Assembly: GCA_944391635.1 (NCBI GenBank)
Contig: CALXUL010000235.1
Location: 1 to 24,728 of the forward strand
Reading direction: 5' to 3'
Origin: an uncultured Clostridia bacterium
Lineage (GTDB): Bacteria; Bacillota; Clostridia; UBA1381
DNA: 24,728 nt
Position 1 is the stretch's first letter; the number at the start of each line of letters is the position of its first letter. The notes under the pieces were generated by a model. The model was not told the origin of the DNA. It worked only from the letters and a program-made list of their open reading frames with translations, and searched no databases. Positions 23,901 to 24,728 of the stretch are shown here, in pieces. Both the position numbers and the translations under genes were made by a program.

Positions 23901-24728
23901 TATTTTTCTCCCTTATCCTCCAATTCAAAAACCTCCGCAATGGCAATCATAACAATCCCCGTGCCATGCGTATCGTTAATGTGCCATGGCAATTCTTGTG
24001 TGTAATATTCTCGTCTGAATGAATATCCCGAACCAATACAAACTCCATACACATTTCCATCATCATCTACACACATTTCTTCAAGTGCCTTTACAGTCTT
24101 TCTTGCCGCCGCAAGATACTTGTCCTCTAAAATCCCCAGCTTTACGCCTCTTGCATATGAAGCGGCACACATGGCGCTGCAAGATGCCTCAGCATATGAA
24201 TTTGGCTCATCCAATACCTGATGCAGCATTCCGTCCGAATCCAAAACCTCATAAAAGCCTTCGCACAGACTCATAAAAAATTCTTCTACTTCCCTGTAAT
24301 GCTTGTTATCCTTCTTTAGCACCATCAATAATTCCGACAGCGAAAACAGCACCCAGCCATTGCCTCTGCCCCAAGGTATATTAGACGGTATATTATATTT
24401 CAGGCTGTAAATATGGCTCATAAGCTTCTTTTTAGGCATATAAAGCATATCTTTAAAGCATATAAACTGATTAATAACATCCTCTAAAACTTTTTCGTCC
24501 TTCACAAGCAACGCATATCTTATCATAAATGGCGTGCTCATATAAACATCATCCGCCCAAATGGTGTCCTGATAATATCCGCCTTCCTGCCTGCGATAGA
24601 ACATGCCGTTTGATAGCCGCTCTTGTTTGCCTAATATATATTCGGCAATATATCTTGTCAAATCCAAAAAGCACTGCTCATTATTATATTTTAAATAATC
24701 TTCTAAAACAGCCGATCCATACGACCCG
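23900..24728 (-). CDS. GH105 unsaturated uronyl (rhamnogalacturonyl-type) hydrolase, 5' truncated by window edge
   Basis: The frame is open to the right edge (…GSYGSAVLEDYLKYNNEQ…). A TTG at 24667 lies in the middle of it and is not the real start. About 275 residues are visible, against ~370 for YteR-like GH105 enzymes, so the first ~100 are missing. Visible family marks are QDTIWADDVYMSTPF, WGRGNGWVLFSLSELL and the helix-rich repeats of an (alpha/alpha)6 barrel ('SYAEASCSAMCAASYARG'). GH105 enzymes hydrate the 4,5-double bond of unsaturated uronic acid at the end of lyase products and release it. This fits the heparinase II/III-like lyase in the same locus. A cytoplasmic location is expected, but the N-terminus is not seen. 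Confidence 0.9.
   Translation of the reverse strand, partial: GSYGSAVLEDYLKYNNEQCFLDLTRYIAEYILGKQERLSNGMFYRRQEGGYYQDTIWADDVYMSTPFMIRYALLVKDEKVLEDVINQFICFKDMLYMPKKKLMSHIYSLKYNIPSNIPWGRGNGWVLFSLSELLMVLKKDNKHYREVEEFFMSLCEGFYEVLDSDGMLHQVLDEPNSYAEASCSAMCAASYARGVKLGILEDKYLAAARKTVKALEEMCVDDDGNVYGVCIGSGYSFRREYYTQELPWHINDTHGTGIVMIAIAEVFELEDKGEK

Noticed and set aside
1..24728. CRISPR array, insertion sequence, prophage or integron signals
   Set aside because: No regularly spaced repeats, transposase or integrase motifs, or attachment-site duplication were seen; the tRNA genes are intact but have no integrase next to them.

Overview
The window reads as part of the chromosome of a low-GC, monoderm bacterium, most likely a clostridial (Firmicutes) gut- or anaerobe-type organism. 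The basis is AT-rich sequence, strong AAGGAGG-type ribosome binding sites, TTGACA/TATAAT promoters, S-layer-homology (SLH) anchored secreted proteins, and an LplA/LplB/LplC-type sugar ABC importer without its own ATPase. Pectin specialists such as Monoglobus have similar gene sets, but that placement is inference only.

Layout. Positions 2-682 (+) hold the 3' end of a secreted protein with a clostridial C-terminal beta module and a CUB-like domain, followed by a terminator (701-760). Positions 683-894 contain only terminators. Two tandem serine tRNA genes (GCT and TGA) lie on the minus strand at 895-1126, behind a perfect-consensus promoter (1154-1182). All remaining genes are on the minus strand and are read from right to left. 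Positions 1127-1359 hold that promoter and an inverted repeat, with no gene.

In transcription order the minus-strand block is: a partial GH105 unsaturated uronyl hydrolase (right edge); a two-TM AraC-family sensor-regulator starting at a TAATG overlap and ending at a terminator (21584-21624); then a consensus-like promoter with an overlapping palindrome (21522-21560) that starts an operon of about 18 kb. The operon encodes a substrate-binding lipoprotein, two permeases, two SLH proteins, a giant heparinase II/III-like lyase, a LamG/Ig protein, and a LamG protein that continues, after a frameshift at a run of seven T, into a polysaccharide deacetylase (CE4) plus SGNH/CE12-type acetylesterase. 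A terminator (3657-3690) separates this from a cytoplasmic GH2 beta-mannosidase-like gene.

Together the genes look like a Gram-positive polysaccharide utilisation locus. The secreted deacylases and the lyase would trim and cut an acetylated, uronic-acid-containing polysaccharide. The SLH and LamG/discoidin proteins would hold substrate and enzymes at the wall. The ABC importer would take up oligosaccharides, and GH105 (unsaturated uronyl ends) and GH2 (beta-mannosyl or related ends) would finish the job inside. The membrane-bound AraC regulator probably senses the sugar outside. The substrate cannot be fixed from sequence alone. The most notable points are the in-frame T_TTT_TTT frameshift site in the deacetylase gene and the large SLH protein, most of which I do not recognise.
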